Source: Phycisphaerales bacterium
Lineage (GTDB): Bacteria; Planctomycetota; Phycisphaerae; Phycisphaerales; UBA1924
Assembly (NCBI GenBank): GCA_017642965.1
Contig: JAEPOJ010000027.1
Span: 22,736-55,431, forward strand
Length of the DNA: 32,696 nt
Reading direction: 5' to 3'
Shown here piece after piece: positions 15,999-24,261 of this stretch. Within the stretch, counting starts at the first letter, position 1. Each line of letters starts with the position of its first letter. Made by a program: the position numbers and the translations under genes. The notes under the pieces were generated by a model. The model worked only from the letters and a program-made list of their open reading frames with translations, was not told where the DNA came from and ran no database searches.

Positions 15999-16298
15999 TC
16001 AGTTGTCGCCAGCGCCCCAGCTGGAACCGCGCCGTGTGGGGCTGGTCGGTGCTCGGGTGCCTTCTGATTCGGGTTTGGCTTTCCACTTCCCGTAGCCGAG
16101 CTCTTTGTCTCGCTCGGTTGGGTCCTGCGCGTCGGCGGTCAGGCCAAAGCGGGAGTTGAGGTCTTCGTCTGCGCCGCTGGGCTGATCGACATCGACCCGT
16201 CGCTGCTGCATCTCGCAGCCGGATGCTGCGATGAGCGATGCGCCGCACATGAGGATTGCACAGAAGTGTTTGTATGACTTGGGTTTATTGGCATGCAT
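15999..16298 (-). CDS. Small lipoprotein of unknown function
   Basis: From the ATG at 16298 the 99-residue product has a basic start, a hydrophobic segment (FCAILMCGASLIAAS) and a lipobox ending SGC, followed by a short polar, low-complexity mature part rich in charged residues. This predicts a lipid-anchored envelope protein. I recognise no domain. The start is supported by TACAAT 5 nt upstream with no Shine-Dalgarno. An upstream in-frame ATG at 16331 would put 11 charged residues ahead of the signal peptide. The gene lies 73 bp upstream of yggS on the same strand. Confidence 0.7.
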   Translation of the reverse strand: MHANKPKSYKHFCAILMCGASLIAASGCEMQQRRVDVDQPSGADEDLNSRFGLTADAQDPTERDKELGYGKWKAKPESEGTRAPTSPTRRGSSWGAGDN

Positions 16299-16303
16299 GC
16301 CGA

Positions 16304-16309
16304 ATTGTA
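16304..16309 (-). promoter_or_regulatory. -10-like box TACAAT before the small lipoprotein gene
   Basis: TACAAT on the minus strand ends 5 nt before the ATG at 16298, consistent with a leaderless transcript. No Shine-Dalgarno or clear -35 is visible. Confidence 0.5.
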
Positions 16310-16349
16310 CCCGAGATCTGGCGGAAAGCATAGCGATTTCAGGCTCGGA

Positions 16350-16601
16350 TCAGAGCGGTTCTCGGGGCACGTCCGGACCGGCGCTGTGCGGGGGCGGAAC
16401 CATCGGCGGCGCCTCCCCCACTTTGTCGTTGATCTCGATCATGCGTGATTCGATCCGGTCGATTCTGCGGATCAGCCCGGAGAGCGCTGCGTTGATCTGC
16501 GCGATCTCATCTGAGAGCACCTCGATGTGCCGCTCGGCGTAACCCGCCGAGAGTTCGAGCTTCTCGATACGTTCTGGTTGATCGGGGCTTTCCGGAGTCA
16601 T
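16350..16601 (-). CDS. SlyX-like short coiled-coil protein
   Basis: The 83-residue product begins MTPESPDQPERIEKLELSA and continues with a heptad-rich helix (about residues 8-58: IEKLELSAGYAERHIEVLSDEI, then INAALSGLIRRIDRIESRMIEI). It ends in a Pro-rich tail (APPMVPPPHSAGPDVP). Size, two-helix layout and Pro-rich end resemble SlyX, a small protein of unknown function. The match is by pattern only, so any short coiled-coil protein is possible. TATAAT lies 6 nt before the ATG and no Shine-Dalgarno is seen. The same frame is open upstream into the diguanylate cyclase gene, but that part is a frame shadow. Confidence 0.7.
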   Translation of the reverse strand: MTPESPDQPERIEKLELSAGYAERHIEVLSDEIAQINAALSGLIRRIDRIESRMIEINDKVGEAPPMVPPPHSAGPDVPREPL

Positions 16602-16607
16602 GCCCTG

Positions 16608-16613
16608 ATTATA
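16608..16613 (-). promoter_or_regulatory. Consensus -10 TATAAT directly before the SlyX-like gene
   Basis: A perfect TATAAT on the minus strand ends 6 nt before the ATG at 16601, in the 29-bp gap after the diguanylate cyclase stop. A transcript from it would start at or next to the start codon. This is the clearest case of the leaderless pattern in the window. No TTGACA-like -35 is seen. Confidence 0.6.
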
Positions 16614-16630
16614 GGGGACAAATCGGGGGA

Positions 16631-17593
16631 TCACCCGGCCTTGGCCAGTTGGATTGGTTGCCCGTCGATCCCGGTGGCGACCACCATGTTGCGCCCCTGC
16701 TGCTTCGCCTTGTACAGGTTCTTGTCCGCGGCTTCGACCCAGCCCTCCGGGGTCATGCTGACGGTGTCGCCGTCCAAGACGCCCACGATGCCGACCGAGA
16801 GGGTGACAGAGCGTGCGGGGTGGCGGGACCAGGCGAGCTTCTCGCAGCCCATTCGGACTCGCTCGCACACTTGAAGCGCCTGCTGAGGCTCGGTCTCGGG
16901 CATGATGAGTGCGAACTCTTCGCCGCCGTAGCGGCAGGAGATATCGAACGAGCGTGTCTCCCGCATGATGAGGTTGGCGACGCCGGAGATGACGGTGTCC
17001 CCCGCGGGGTGGCCGTATGTATCGTTGACCGATTTGAAATGATCAATATCGATCATCGCGATCGACAGTGCCTGCCCGTGACGGACGGTCCGGTCGTACT
17101 CGGCGCGGAGTTTTTCATCGAAGTATGGTCGGTTGTAGAGCCCGCTGAGGCCGTCGATGTGTGCCTTCTGGGCGAGCATCCGCAGGAGCAGCGACATCTT
17201 GAGGGATGATCGCACGCGTGCACGGAGTTCAGTGAGCTCGAACGGCTTGGTGACGAAATCGATCGCACCCAGGTCGAACGCGGCGACCTTGTCCTGTGAC
17301 GAGTTCATGCCCGAGAGCACGATGACCGGGATGTCTTTGGTGCAGGGGTCTTCCTTGAGTTCCCGGAGGGTCTCGAAGCCGTCCATGACGGGCATATCGA
17401 GGTCCAGCAGGATGAGTGATGGCTGCTCACCCCGCGCCACCTCGAGCCCCCGCTTGCCGTCCTCGGCGCTGAGCAGGACGATCGATTCGCTCCTGAGTCG
17501 CGCATCGAGCAGCCGATGGACGAACTGCGAGTCGTCGATCAGCAGGACCACCGGCGGTGTGTCCGTATGCGGGTTGGGGTGAAGATCACTCAT
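16631..17593 (-). CDS. PleD-like response regulator with GGDEF diguanylate cyclase domain
   Basis: The 320-residue protein has an N-terminal receiver domain (about 15-135): acidic pocket Asp20/Asp21, phospho-acceptor Asp64 in LILLDLDMP, and Lys116 in FVTKPF. A C-terminal GGDEF domain (about 145-310) has the active-site GGEEF at 223-227. RSFD at 214-217, five residues before GGEEF, is a canonical RxxD inhibitory site, so product feedback by c-di-GMP is expected. Phosphorylation should activate synthesis of c-di-GMP, probably controlling attachment or motility. An Hpt gene lies 66 bp upstream on the same strand. No histidine kinase is in the window. Confidence 0.93.
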   Translation of the reverse strand: MSDLHPNPHTDTPPVVLLIDDSQFVHRLLDARLRSESIVLLSAEDGKRGLEVARGEQPSLILLDLDMPVMDGFETLRELKEDPCTKDIPVIVLSGMNSSQDKVAAFDLGAIDFVTKPFELTELRARVRSSLKMSLLLRMLAQKAHIDGLSGLYNRPYFDEKLRAEYDRTVRHGQALSIAMIDIDHFKSVNDTYGHPAGDTVISGVANLIMRETRSFDISCRYGGEEFALIMPETEPQQALQVCERVRMGCEKLAWSRHPARSVTLSVGIVGVLDGDTVSMTPEGWVEAADKNLYKAKQQGRNMVVATGIDGQPIQLAKAG

Positions 17594-17659
17594 GTGTCCG
17601 ATCGGTTCACCTGGCTGGGCTCATTCGAGCGATGAATGCGTGTGTTGGGACTTGTGTTC

Positions 17660-17989
17660 TCAGGCGGGGTTGATGTACGAGTTGCAGAGCGAGACCAACT
17701 GATCGACTTCTGATCGCAGTGTCTCAAGGGATTCGGTCGGATCGGCAACCCCTTTGATCTGTTGTTCGAGCTTGGCGGCCTGAACCCCGATCTGCGGGAA
17801 CCCGAAGCCGGGTGCTGCGCCCTTGAGCTGATGGGCGATGCGGGCGAGGCCTTGGTAATCATCGTTCGTGAATGCGGCCATGATGGTGTCGACCCTCGTG
17901 GGCAGCTCTGAGAGGAAGTACTCGATGAGTTCCGCGTCCTCGGGGTCGTTGATGTCCAGACTGAATGCGTTCGGATCGGGTGCGTTCAT
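17660..17989 (-). CDS. Hpt-domain phosphotransfer protein
   Basis: The 109-residue protein is essentially one Hpt domain. It is all-helical, with the signature ARIAHQLKGAAPGFGF, whose His53 is the expected phosphorylated residue. Such proteins relay phosphoryl groups between receivers of hybrid kinases and response regulators. The ATG at 17989 has GGAGG 6 nt upstream. The frame is open further upstream without support. Sitting just before the receiver-GGDEF gene, it is a likely phosphodonor or phosphate sink for that protein, but the pairing is inferred only from proximity. Confidence 0.88.
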   Translation of the reverse strand: MNAPDPNAFSLDINDPEDAELIEYFLSELPTRVDTIMAAFTNDDYQGLARIAHQLKGAAPGFGFPQIGVQAAKLEQQIKGVADPTESLETLRSEVDQLVSLCNSYINPA

Positions 17990-18181
17990 CGCATACCTCC
18001 ACGTCCGTTCATCGGGCAATCCCCAGACGCGGTTTATCGCATCCCGGAATCCCTTCTGCTCGGTAAGATGAATTCCCCATCCGTGGAGATATGATCCGGC
18101 TGAGACGGGCTCAGGCGGCCCTTGCACACGGATTATCGGAACCGCGTGGGCAACTGTTTCTGTGGCTGGAGCACGATAACC

Positions 18182-18883
18182 ATGAGCGGAAGTCCTGAGG
18201 AGACACCGATTACGAGCCAGCTGCCCTCGCTTGAGGGCGGGCGTCGGGTGCTGCTCTTTGGCGGTTCGTTTGATCCGCCGCACCTGGGTCACGCCGACCT
18301 GCCACGCCGGGTGTGCGAGGCGCTGGGTTGGCCTGAGGCGCTGGTGGTGTACGTTCCTGCGGCACGCTCACCGCTGAAGGATGCACAGCCGACTGAGGGC
18401 TCGCACCGGGTCGCGATGCTGGGGCTGCTGCTCTCGTCTGAAGCCGGTTCGATGGTCTGGACTGAGGAGATCGAGCGGGCGGAGCGCCATCCGGGTGAGG
18501 CGAGTTACTGGACGGACACGTGGCAGACCGCGAAGACGCATTTCGGTGCGGAGCGGGCGGGGTTTCTGATTGGCGCTGATCAGGCGCTGTCGATGCATCG
18601 CTGGCGTGACTTTGGATCGATCTGGCGGGATGCGATCGTCATGCTGCGTGATGAGCACGATGACCCGGAGCAGCTGATCGGCTCGTTGGCGGAGACCGGC
18701 GTGTGGTCGGAATCAGATCTCGGGCACTGGCGCTCGCGCATCGTTCGGATCCCGATGATGGACGTCAGTTCGACTCGGATCAGGCGGGCGCTATCAAGCA
18801 CGGCGACAAGAGAAAACCCGATCGTCGGGCTCGACGATCGGGTCCATGATTACATACTGCGGCACGAGTTGTACCTGGGCTGA
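18182..18883 (+). CDS. nadD: Nicotinate-nucleotide adenylyltransferase
   Basis: The enzyme joins nicotinate mononucleotide and ATP to deamido-NAD in NAD synthesis. The 233-residue protein has the nucleotidyltransferase signature GGSFDPPHLGH (about 27-37), the Arg/Ser/Pro loop AARSPLK, GADQALSMHRWRD, and the C-terminal SSTRIRRAL motif. An N-terminal extension of about 20 residues precedes the family core. The ATG at 18182 has GGAG about 10 nt upstream; an upstream ATG at 18122 lacks family sequence. The 3' end contains a perfect hairpin that serves as terminator for the convergent metK. Confidence 0.92.
   Translation: MSGSPEETPITSQLPSLEGGRRVLLFGGSFDPPHLGHADLPRRVCEALGWPEALVVYVPAARSPLKDAQPTEGSHRVAMLGLLLSSEAGSMVWTEEIERAERHPGEASYWTDTWQTAKTHFGAERAGFLIGADQALSMHRWRDFGSIWRDAIVMLRDEHDDPEQLIGSLAETGVWSESDLGHWRSRIVRIPMMDVSSTRIRRALSSTATRENPIVGLDDRVHDYILRHELYLG
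18813..18842 (-). terminator. Intrinsic terminator for metK, inside the nadD coding sequence
   Basis: CCCGATCGTCG (18817-18827) and CGACGATCGGG (18832-18842) form a perfect 11-bp stem with a 4-nt loop. Read on the minus strand it is followed by TTTTCTC (plus-strand AAAA at 18813-18816). It starts 52 nt after the metK stop and lies entirely within the last 71 bp of nadD. Confidence 0.88.
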
Positions 18884-18894
18884 TCAGTTGGCTC

Positions 18895-20079
18895 TCAGAC
18901 CGCGGCGGCCTGAGCCGAGTCGCACGCCTTGCGGAGCGCGTCAGCCTTGTCGGTCTTCTCCCAAGGGAAGAACTGCAGGCCGTCTTTTTCGTACGGCTGG
19001 CGCCCAAAGTGGCCGTGGCGGGCGCTGGGGCGGTAGATGGGCTTGCGCAGATCGAGCGTCTCAATGATGCCTCGGGGGGTGAGGGGGAAAACCTCACGCA
19101 CGGCCTTGGCGATGGCGGCCTCGTCGACCTTGGAGGTCCCGAAGGTCTCGACGTAGACGCTCGTGGGCTCGACCACGCCGATCGCGTAGGAGAGCTGGAT
19201 CTCGCATTCCTCGGCAAGGTCGGCCGCGACGATGTTCTTGGCAATGTAGCGGGCCATGTAGGCCGCCGAGCGGTCGACCTTGGTGGGGTCCTTGCCGCTG
19301 AACGCGCCGCCGCCGTGTCGGCCTCGGCCGCCGTAGGTGTCGACGATGATCTTGCGGCCTGTGAGGCCGGCGTCGCCGTGCGGGCCGCCGATCTCGAAAC
19401 GTCCGGTCGGGTTCACGTGGACGGTGATGCCGGGGTTCCACCATTCGCCGAGCACAGGCTTGATGATGTGGTCGATGACCTCACGCTTGAGCTGGTCCTG
19501 CTTGTCGTTCCAGGACTTGTCGTGCTGTGTCGAGATGACGACGGTGTCGACGCGGACGGGCTTGCGACCGTCGTACTCGACGGTGACCTGGCTCTTCGCG
19601 TCCGGGCGCAGGCCTGGGACGCTGCCGTTCTCTCGCACGTGTGCCTGCTGGGCGACGAGCTTGTGGCTGAGCATGAGGGGGAGCGGCATCAGCTCTTCGG
19701 TTTCCTTGCAGGCGAAGCCGAACATCATGCCCTGGTCGCCGGCGCCCTCTTTGTTGACGCCCTGTGCGATATCGGGTGACTGCTGGTTGATGGAAACGAG
19801 GACGGCGCAGGACTCGTCGTCGAAGCGCATATCGCCGTCGGTGTAACCGATCTCGCGGATGACGCCGCGAACGACGTCGGGGATGTCGACGTAGCCCTCG
19901 GTGGTGACTTCGCCCGCGATCACGGCCATGCCGGTCGAGACGAGTGTCTCGACCGCAACACGTGAGTATGGGTCGTTTGTCAGCATCGCGTCGAGGATCG
20001 CATCGGAGATCTGGTCGGACACCTTGTCGGGGTGCCCCATCGACACGGATTCAGAGGTAAAGAGCTGGGTCTCACTCAT
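18895..20079 (-). CDS. metK: S-adenosylmethionine synthetase
   Basis: The enzyme makes SAM from methionine and ATP. The 394-residue protein carries the family signatures [22 protein letters not shown] (N-terminal ATP site), [52 protein letters not shown] and [19 protein letters not shown] (phosphate loop). The ATG at 20079 has GGAAGGA about 8 nt upstream; the frame extends seven codons further to 20100 without support. A consensus TATAAT about 51 nt upstream gives a short leader in which I recognise no SAM riboswitch. It is divergent from purM and convergent with nadD. Confidence 0.97.
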   Translation of the reverse strand: MSETQLFTSESVSMGHPDKVSDQISDAILDAMLTNDPYSRVAVETLVSTGMAVIAGEVTTEGYVDIPDVVRGVIREIGYTDGDMRFDDESCAVLVSINQQSPDIAQGVNKEGAGDQGMMFGFACKETEELMPLPLMLSHKLVAQQAHVRENGSVPGLRPDAKSQVTVEYDGRKPVRVDTVVISTQHDKSWNDKQDQLKREVIDHIIKPVLGEWWNPGITVHVNPTGRFEIGGPHGDAGLTGRKIIVDTYGGRGRHGGGAFSGKDPTKVDRSAAYMARYIAKNIVAADLAEECEIQLSYAIGVVEPTSVYVETFGTSKVDEAAIAKAVREVFPLTPRGIIETLDLRKPIYRPSARHGHFGRQPYEKDGLQFFPWEKTDKADALRKACDSAQAAAV

Positions 20080-20130
20080 GTGCTTTTCCTTCCGTGGCAC
20101 TTGGATTCAGCCGTTCTTGCGGATTTGTGG

Positions 20131-20136
20131 ATTATA
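20131..20136 (-). promoter_or_regulatory. -10 TATAAT of metK
   Basis: A perfect TATAAT on the minus strand would start transcription near 20124, giving a leader of about 45 nt before the metK ATG. The -35 region is not recognisable. Unlike the leaderless candidates, this gene has a Shine-Dalgarno. Confidence 0.5.
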
Positions 20137-20203
20137 CCCGTCCGTCCCGCCCTTCTGTACACAAGAAGAGCGATTCCTGTGCACACCCGTGCGAACACGA
20201 ACC

Positions 20204-20209
20204 TATCGT
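20204..20209 (+). promoter_or_regulatory. -10-like box TATCGT before purM
   Basis: TATCGT ends 5 nt before the chosen purM ATG at 20215, with no Shine-Dalgarno between. This is consistent with a leaderless purM mRNA and supports that start. Confidence 0.4.
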
Positions 20210-20214
20210 CTGGC

Positions 20215-21324
20215 ATGAGCACCACGCGCACGCGTTCGACCAAGCGGAAGAAAGGGCTTACATACGCTGATTCTGGGGTCAGCATCGAAGCGGGCGACAA
20301 GTTCGTCGGCTCGATCGGCTCGCTGCTGCGCCGGACGCACGGGCAGCGTGTGATCGACAATCCCGGCGGCTTTGCCGGGCTTCTGCGCCTTGATTACAAC
20401 GAGCAGCTCTTCAAGCACAACTACAAGGACCCGGTCCTGGTGGCGTGTGCCGACGGCGTGGGGACGAAGGTGCATCTCGCGATTGAGATGAAGAAGCATG
20501 ACACGGTCGGGATTGATCTGGTCGCGATGAACGTGAACGACCTGATCGTACAGGGGGCGGAGCCCCTGTTGTTCCTCGATTACATCGCGGTCAACGCCGT
20601 CGATCAGGACGTGTTGTACGACATCGTCAAGGGCATCAGCGAGGGGTGCAAGCAGGCCGGGTGCGCGTTGATCGGCGGCGAGACGGCGGAAATGAACGAT
20701 CTCTACAAGCCCAACGACTACGACCTCGCCGGGTTCAGCGTCGGTGTTGTCGAGCTCAAGAAAGCGACGAACCCGCTGCGGGTCGAGGCGGGTGACGTGG
20801 TCCTCGGGCTGGAGAGCTCGGGCGTGCATTCCAACGGGTACTCGCTTGTGCGCAAGGTGCTCAAGCACGCGAAGCTCCGGCTTGACAAGACCTATCCTGA
20901 GCTCAAAACCAACCGCACGCTCGGCGAGGTGCTGCTTGAGCCGACCCGGATCTACGCGGGTTCGATTGTGAAACTCCTGCGGGCGTACAAGGTGAAGAAG
21001 GTGATCTCGGGGATGGCCCACATCACCGGCGGCGGGATGGAGGGCAACCTCAACCGCTCCCTGCATGACGGTGTGGACGCGGTGATCGACGAGTCGTCTT
21101 GGGAGGTCCCGCCGGTGTTCCGCCTCCTGCAGGAGCAGGGTGGCATCGAGGAAGACGAGATGCGCCGCGTATTCAACATGGGCATCGGCTACACGCTGAT
21201 CGTGCGCCCGAGCTTTGTCGACGGCGTCACGCGGCGACTTGAGAAGTACGGCGAGCGGGTCCACGTGATTGGAAAGATCACGAAGGGCAAGGGGCGCGTG
21301 CGGGTTCGCAACCGCACCCGGTGA
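20215..21324 (+). CDS. purM: Phosphoribosylformylglycinamidine cyclo-ligase (AIR synthetase)
   Basis: The enzyme closes the imidazole ring in purine synthesis, converting FGAM to AIR with ATP. The 369-residue protein starts with a basic stretch and then GLTYADSGVSIEAGDKFV, the family's N-terminal signature. It continues with ADGVGTKVHLAIE, MNVNDLIVQGAEPLLFLDYIA, ALIGGETAEMNDLY, LGLESSGVHSNGYSLVR and MAHITGGGMEGNLNR. The ATG at 20215 is chosen because it begins just before the family homology. The frame is open back to 20032 through the metK 5' region, but that part is not protein-like. No other pur gene is nearby. Confidence 0.95.
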   Translation: MSTTRTRSTKRKKGLTYADSGVSIEAGDKFVGSIGSLLRRTHGQRVIDNPGGFAGLLRLDYNEQLFKHNYKDPVLVACADGVGTKVHLAIEMKKHDTVGIDLVAMNVNDLIVQGAEPLLFLDYIAVNAVDQDVLYDIVKGISEGCKQAGCALIGGETAEMNDLYKPNDYDLAGFSVGVVELKKATNPLRVEAGDVVLGLESSGVHSNGYSLVRKVLKHAKLRLDKTYPELKTNRTLGEVLLEPTRIYAGSIVKLLRAYKVKKVISGMAHITGGGMEGNLNRSLHDGVDAVIDESSWEVPPVFRLLQEQGGIEEDEMRRVFNMGIGYTLIVRPSFVDGVTRRLEKYGERVHVIGKITKGKGRVRVRNRTR

Positions 21325-21375
21325 CTCGGGCTTGCTGATTCAGACTTGCTGATTGGGTTTGGGTCGCAACATGAA

Positions 21376-21394
21376 GCCCAGTTTCATGCTGGGC
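21376..21394 (+). terminator. Small hairpin after purM
   Basis: GCCCAG-TTTCATG-CTGGGC is a perfect 6-bp stem 51 nt after the purM stop. No T-tract follows. It could end purM transcription or be part of the mscL promoter region. Confidence 0.3.
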
Positions 21395-21413
21395 CTGTAC
21401 ACTGCTTGCGAGG

Positions 21414-21427
21414 GCGGCATGTGCCGC
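21414..21427 (+). promoter_or_regulatory. Inverted repeat in the mscL leader
   Basis: GCGGCA-TG-TGCCGC lies 20 nt before the mscL ATG, between a TACACT box (21398-21403) and the Shine-Dalgarno AAGGAG (21435-21440). It could be an operator or a leader hairpin. Six-base arms are short enough to be chance. Confidence 0.3.
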
Positions 21428-21447
21428 GTATTGCAAGGAGTCTTCCC

Positions 21448-21921
21448 ATGGGGCTGATCAAAGAGTTTAAAGAGTTTGCTGTGCGCGGCAACGTGATGGA
21501 TATGGCCATCGGCATCATCATCGGTGGAGCGTTCAGCGTGATTATCCGGTCCGTGATCGATGACCTTGTGATGCCGGTCGTGGGCATCGCGGGCAAGGCC
21601 GACTTCCAGAACTTCTATCTTGGGCTGACAGAGAACGTCCGCGACGGTGTGCAGGCGTATGAGAACGCCAACAACGGTGCCCCCATGCCGCTGGATGATG
21701 CCCGCGCGCTGGGGCCGGTTCTGGCTTGGGGCAACTTCATCTCGGTGGCGATCAACTTCGTGATTCTCGCGTTCGTCATCTTTGTGATGGTCAAGCTCGT
21801 GAATACGGCGAAGAAGCGGTTTGAGGAGGAGAAGACGGCGGAGCCAGCGAAGGCCCCTGCCGCGGATGTGGTGCTGCTTGGTGAGATACGGGATCTACTC
21901 AAAGCGCAGAACCGGGGCTGA
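21448..21921 (+). CDS. mscL: Large-conductance mechanosensitive channel
   Basis: This inner-membrane channel opens at near-lytic tension as an emergency valve. The 157-residue protein has the MscL N-terminal helix (MGLIKEFKEFAVRGNVMDMA) and TM1 IGIIIGGAFSVIIRSVIDDLVMPVVG. A periplasmic loop (about 45-90) is longer than in E. coli MscL. TM2 (WGNFISVAINFVILAFVIFVMVKLV) and a cytoplasmic helix ending in a cluster of acidic and Ala/Pro residues follow. AAGGAG 7 nt before the ATG fixes the start; an in-frame ATG at 21346 is not supported. With the MscS-type channel at 13048-13983 it gives the cell two tension-gated valves. Confidence 0.96.
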   Translation: MGLIKEFKEFAVRGNVMDMAIGIIIGGAFSVIIRSVIDDLVMPVVGIAGKADFQNFYLGLTENVRDGVQAYENANNGAPMPLDDARALGPVLAWGNFISVAINFVILAFVIFVMVKLVNTAKKRFEEEKTAEPAKAPAADVVLLGEIRDLLKAQNRG

Positions 21922-21930
21922 GCATCTACC

Positions 21931-21951
21931 CCCCATAGCAGGGGCTTTCTT
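21931..21951 (+). terminator. Weak terminator candidate after mscL
   Basis: CCCC (21931-21934) and GGGG (21941-21944) form a short stem followed by CTTTCTT, 9 nt after the mscL stop. The stem is only 4 bp, so support is modest. Confidence 0.35.
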
Positions 21952-22063
21952 CCCAGTCGTGACAACGATCTGAAATTCGTTGCCGTTATTAATTCAACTC
22001 CAAGAGCATGGATGACGAGACAGATTTCGTAGATAACACAATGAAACCTACGGAATCTGACTC

Positions 22064-23767
22064 ATGCTCAACTCACTCTCGATCTCCACGAAAATCTGGG
22101 GCCTCTCTGCCATTCTCTTCGGGATGACGCTGCTCACGATCGGTGGCGCGGTCCTTCTGAACCACGAGATCACGCGATTCAGCCTCACCGAGACGCGTTC
22201 CGCGATGATGGAGGGGCACGAGAGCAAGCTTCGCCTGATCATTCAGTCGCACCTAAACGATCTCGCTGTGGAGTTGGATGGTGTTGAAGACCAGGGAGCA
22301 CGGGCAGACATCATTCAGCGTCGCCTGAGTAACTCGACTTTCAGGATCAATGAGACTGACACAACGGACACGGGCTATATCTTCGCCTATGACCTCGAGG
22401 GCTTCAACGTTGCGGACGGGCTGAAGCCGGACAAGCGGGGCAAGGCGTACTGGGATTTTCAGGACCCCAACGGCAAGTACCTGTTCCGCGAGTTTACTAC
22501 GGCGGTGCAGAACGGCGGTGGCTTCGTTGACTATGTCTGGCCGAAGCCGGGCACGCAGGACGAGCTGATCCCCAAGCTCTCGTATGTCGAGCTGATCCCC
22601 GGAACCGAGGTCTACATCGGGACTGGTATCTACATCGATGATGTTGACGCGAAAGCCGCGAGCATCGAGGCGCAGATCGATTCGAAGGCAACTTCGTACG
22701 GAATCTATATCGGCGCGGGCATCGTGGCGTACTTCGTGTTCATCGTTGTGCCGGCTTCGTGGCTGATCACGCAGCGGTCGATCGTTCGCCCAATCAAGCG
22801 GGCCTCGAGTGTGATGATGGGCATGGATGGCGACCTGACGAAGCGGATCGACATCGATTCTCGTGATGAGATCGGTGAGATTGCCCGGGCGTTCAACGGG
22901 TTCACGGAGAATGTGCAGACGCTGGTGCGCCAGGTGATCTCGGCGACGCATGATGTCGCGGGTGCGGCGACGGAGATCGCCGCCTCGAGCGAGAACATGG
23001 CGCAGGGAATGGAATCGCAGAAAGACCAGACGATGCAGATCTCTGCTGCGATCGAGGAGCTCAGCGCGAGCGTGAACGAGGTCGCGTCGCAATCGATCGA
23101 GGCCGCCGAGAACGCGAAGAACTCGGGCGAAGTCGCGCAGCAGGGTGGCGATGTCGTCAACGAGACCATCGAGGCGATGAGCACGATCCGTGATTCGGTG
23201 ATCGCATCGCTTGAGCTCGTGAGCGAGCTCGGGCGGCGTGGCGATGAGATCGGTGAGATCATCGCGGTGATCAACGACATCGCGGACCAGACGAACCTGC
23301 TGGCGCTGAACGCGGCGATCGAGGCCGCTCGTGCTGGCGAGCACGGGCGGGGGTTTGCCGTCGTCGCCGACGAGGTGCGAAAGCTCGCCGATCGGACCAC
23401 GGACGCAACGGAGCAGGTTTCCAACACGATCCGGGCGATTCAGGAAGAAACGAAGCTGGCAGTCGATCGCATGAACACCGGGAGCGAGCAGGTCGAGCAC
23501 GGCGTTGAGCGTGCGCGGAACGCCGGCTCGAGTCTGGAGCAGATCGTGTGCCGCACGGGCGAGGTCTCTCAGCTGATTACGTCGATCGCCGCGGCCGCGG
23601 AGGAGCAGTCGGCCGCGAGCTGTGAGATCAGCAAGGGCGTCGAGAGCATCAGCGAGGTCAGCGTGCATTCGGCCAGCGGTGCCAGTGAAGCGGCGGACGC
23701 GGCGAACGTGCTCTCGCGTCATGCCGAGGATCTCCAGGCGCTGGTCAGCCAGTTCCGCGTGGAATAA
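22064..23767 (+). CDS. Methyl-accepting chemotaxis protein with Cache sensor domain
   Basis: The 567-residue receptor has TM1 (about 10-32). A periplasmic single-Cache domain (about 35-205) includes [33 protein letters not shown] and [15 protein letters not shown]2 (about 208-232), a HAMP linker (about 235-290) and a long cytoplasmic coiled coil follow. The hairpin tip [38 protein letters not shown] is the CheA/CheW contact. It should sense a small extracellular ligand, typically an organic acid or amine for this sensor class. The C-terminus ends QFRVE, without a CheR-binding pentapeptide. No che gene is nearby. No clear Shine-Dalgarno precedes the ATG, so the start rests on the family's N-terminal plan. 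Confidence 0.94.
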   Translation: MLNSLSISTKIWGLSAILFGMTLLTIGGAVLLNHEITRFSLTETRSAMMEGHESKLRLIIQSHLNDLAVELDGVEDQGARADIIQRRLSNSTFRINETDTTDTGYIFAYDLEGFNVADGLKPDKRGKAYWDFQDPNGKYLFREFTTAVQNGGGFVDYVWPKPGTQDELIPKLSYVELIPGTEVYIGTGIYIDDVDAKAASIEAQIDSKATSYGIYIGAGIVAYFVFIVVPASWLITQRSIVRPIKRASSVMMGMDGDLTKRIDIDSRDEIGEIARAFNGFTENVQTLVRQVISATHDVAGAATEIAASSENMAQGMESQKDQTMQISAAIEELSASVNEVASQSIEAAENAKNSGEVAQQGGDVVNETIEAMSTIRDSVIASLELVSELGRRGDEIGEIIAVINDIADQTNLLALNAAIEAARAGEHGRGFAVVADEVRKLADRTTDATEQVSNTIRAIQEETKLAVDRMNTGSEQVEHGVERARNAGSSLEQIVCRTGEVSQLITSIAAAAEEQSAASCEISKGVESISEVSVHSASGASEAADAANVLSRHAEDLQALVSQFRVE

Positions 23768-23809
23768 CCCGCTCCGGGCTCGCTTACGAAATCTTGACAC
23801 GAACTGAGC

Positions 23810-23827
23810 CCGCGTGGGATCACGCGG
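23810..23827 (+). promoter_or_regulatory. Perfect inverted repeat upstream of arsR, candidate ArsR operator
   Basis: CCGCGTG-GGAT-CACGCGG is a perfect 7-bp palindrome with a 4-nt spacer. It lies 15 bp upstream of the TATACT box and covers the position where a -35 element would be. ArsR-family repressors are usually autoregulated dimers that bind such dyads near their own promoter. The assignment is by position and symmetry only. Confidence 0.5.
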
Positions 23828-23841
23828 TGCTCTTCGCCGCC

Positions 23842-23847
23842 TATACT
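23842..23847 (+). promoter_or_regulatory. -10 box TATACT for the ars operon
   Basis: TATACT ends 6 nt before the arsR ATG at 23854, again without a Shine-Dalgarno, so arsR mRNA is predicted to be leaderless. A TTGACA at 23794-23799 is too far upstream (42 bp) to be its -35. Confidence 0.55.
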
Positions 23848-23853
23848 TGCGTT

Positions 23854-24261
23854 ATGGCGTCAGTATTCCAGCATTCCAGAACTCCCAAACAGGCGGCTCG
23901 AAAGCGGGCGGCCTTCGATCGCCTGCTCGAACCCGAGATGCTCAAGGCCCTCGCGGAGCCGACACGGGCGCGCCTGCTCTCGTGCCTGCTCAAGTGCGGG
24001 CGTCCGTGTTCGGTGACCGAGGTCGCGGAGTGCTGTTCGATCGATTTCTCGATGGTGGCTCGCCATCTGGGCACGCTCGCACGCGCGGACCTGCTCACAA
24101 GCGAAAAGAAGGGGCGGACCGTGTGGTACAGCGCGAATGCCCAGTTGCTCGCGTCGCACTTCCGGGAGCTTGCTGACGCGATCGATGAGCTCACGCCTCA
24201 GGATGGGTGCGTCAGCGATGACGCTTGCGGGTGCTGCGAGCCGGAGGGAGATTCTGCATGA
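23854..24261 (+). CDS. arsR: ArsR/SmtB-family metalloregulator
   Basis: The 135-residue winged-helix repressor should leave its operator when As(III) or Sb(III) binds. The ArsR fold is seen in [17 protein letters not shown] (about 30-46), the recognition helix region [20 protein letters not shown] (62-81) and the wing [13 protein letters not shown] (83-95). Cysteines are abundant: 44, 48, 52, 60 and 61 in and around the DNA-binding helices, and 119, 125, 127 and 128 in the C-terminal tail (DACGCCEP). Either group could form the arsenite site, and the tail cluster suggests a C-terminal site. The ATG at 23854 is preferred over the open frame from 23794. Its stop overlaps the arsC start (ATGA). 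Confidence 0.92.
   Translation: MASVFQHSRTPKQAARKRAAFDRLLEPEMLKALAEPTRARLLSCLLKCGRPCSVTEVAECCSIDFSMVARHLGTLARADLLTSEKKGRTVWYSANAQLLASHFRELADAIDELTPQDGCVSDDACGCCEPEGDSA

Noticed and set aside
20080..20214. Possible SAM riboswitch upstream of metK
   Set aside because: The leader predicted from the TATAAT at 20131 is about 45 nt and shows none of the SAM-I, SAM-II or SAH conserved cores I know.
23794..23799. TTGACA as the -35 of the ars promoter
   Set aside because: It is 42 bp from the TATACT box, and no -10-like hexamer lies 16-18 bp downstream of it.
22253..23800. Long open frame (515 codons) antisense to the chemoreceptor
   Set aside because: High-GC coding DNA leaves few stops on the opposite strand. 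The translation is Arg/His/Asp-rich without domains, while the plus strand encodes a complete chemoreceptor.
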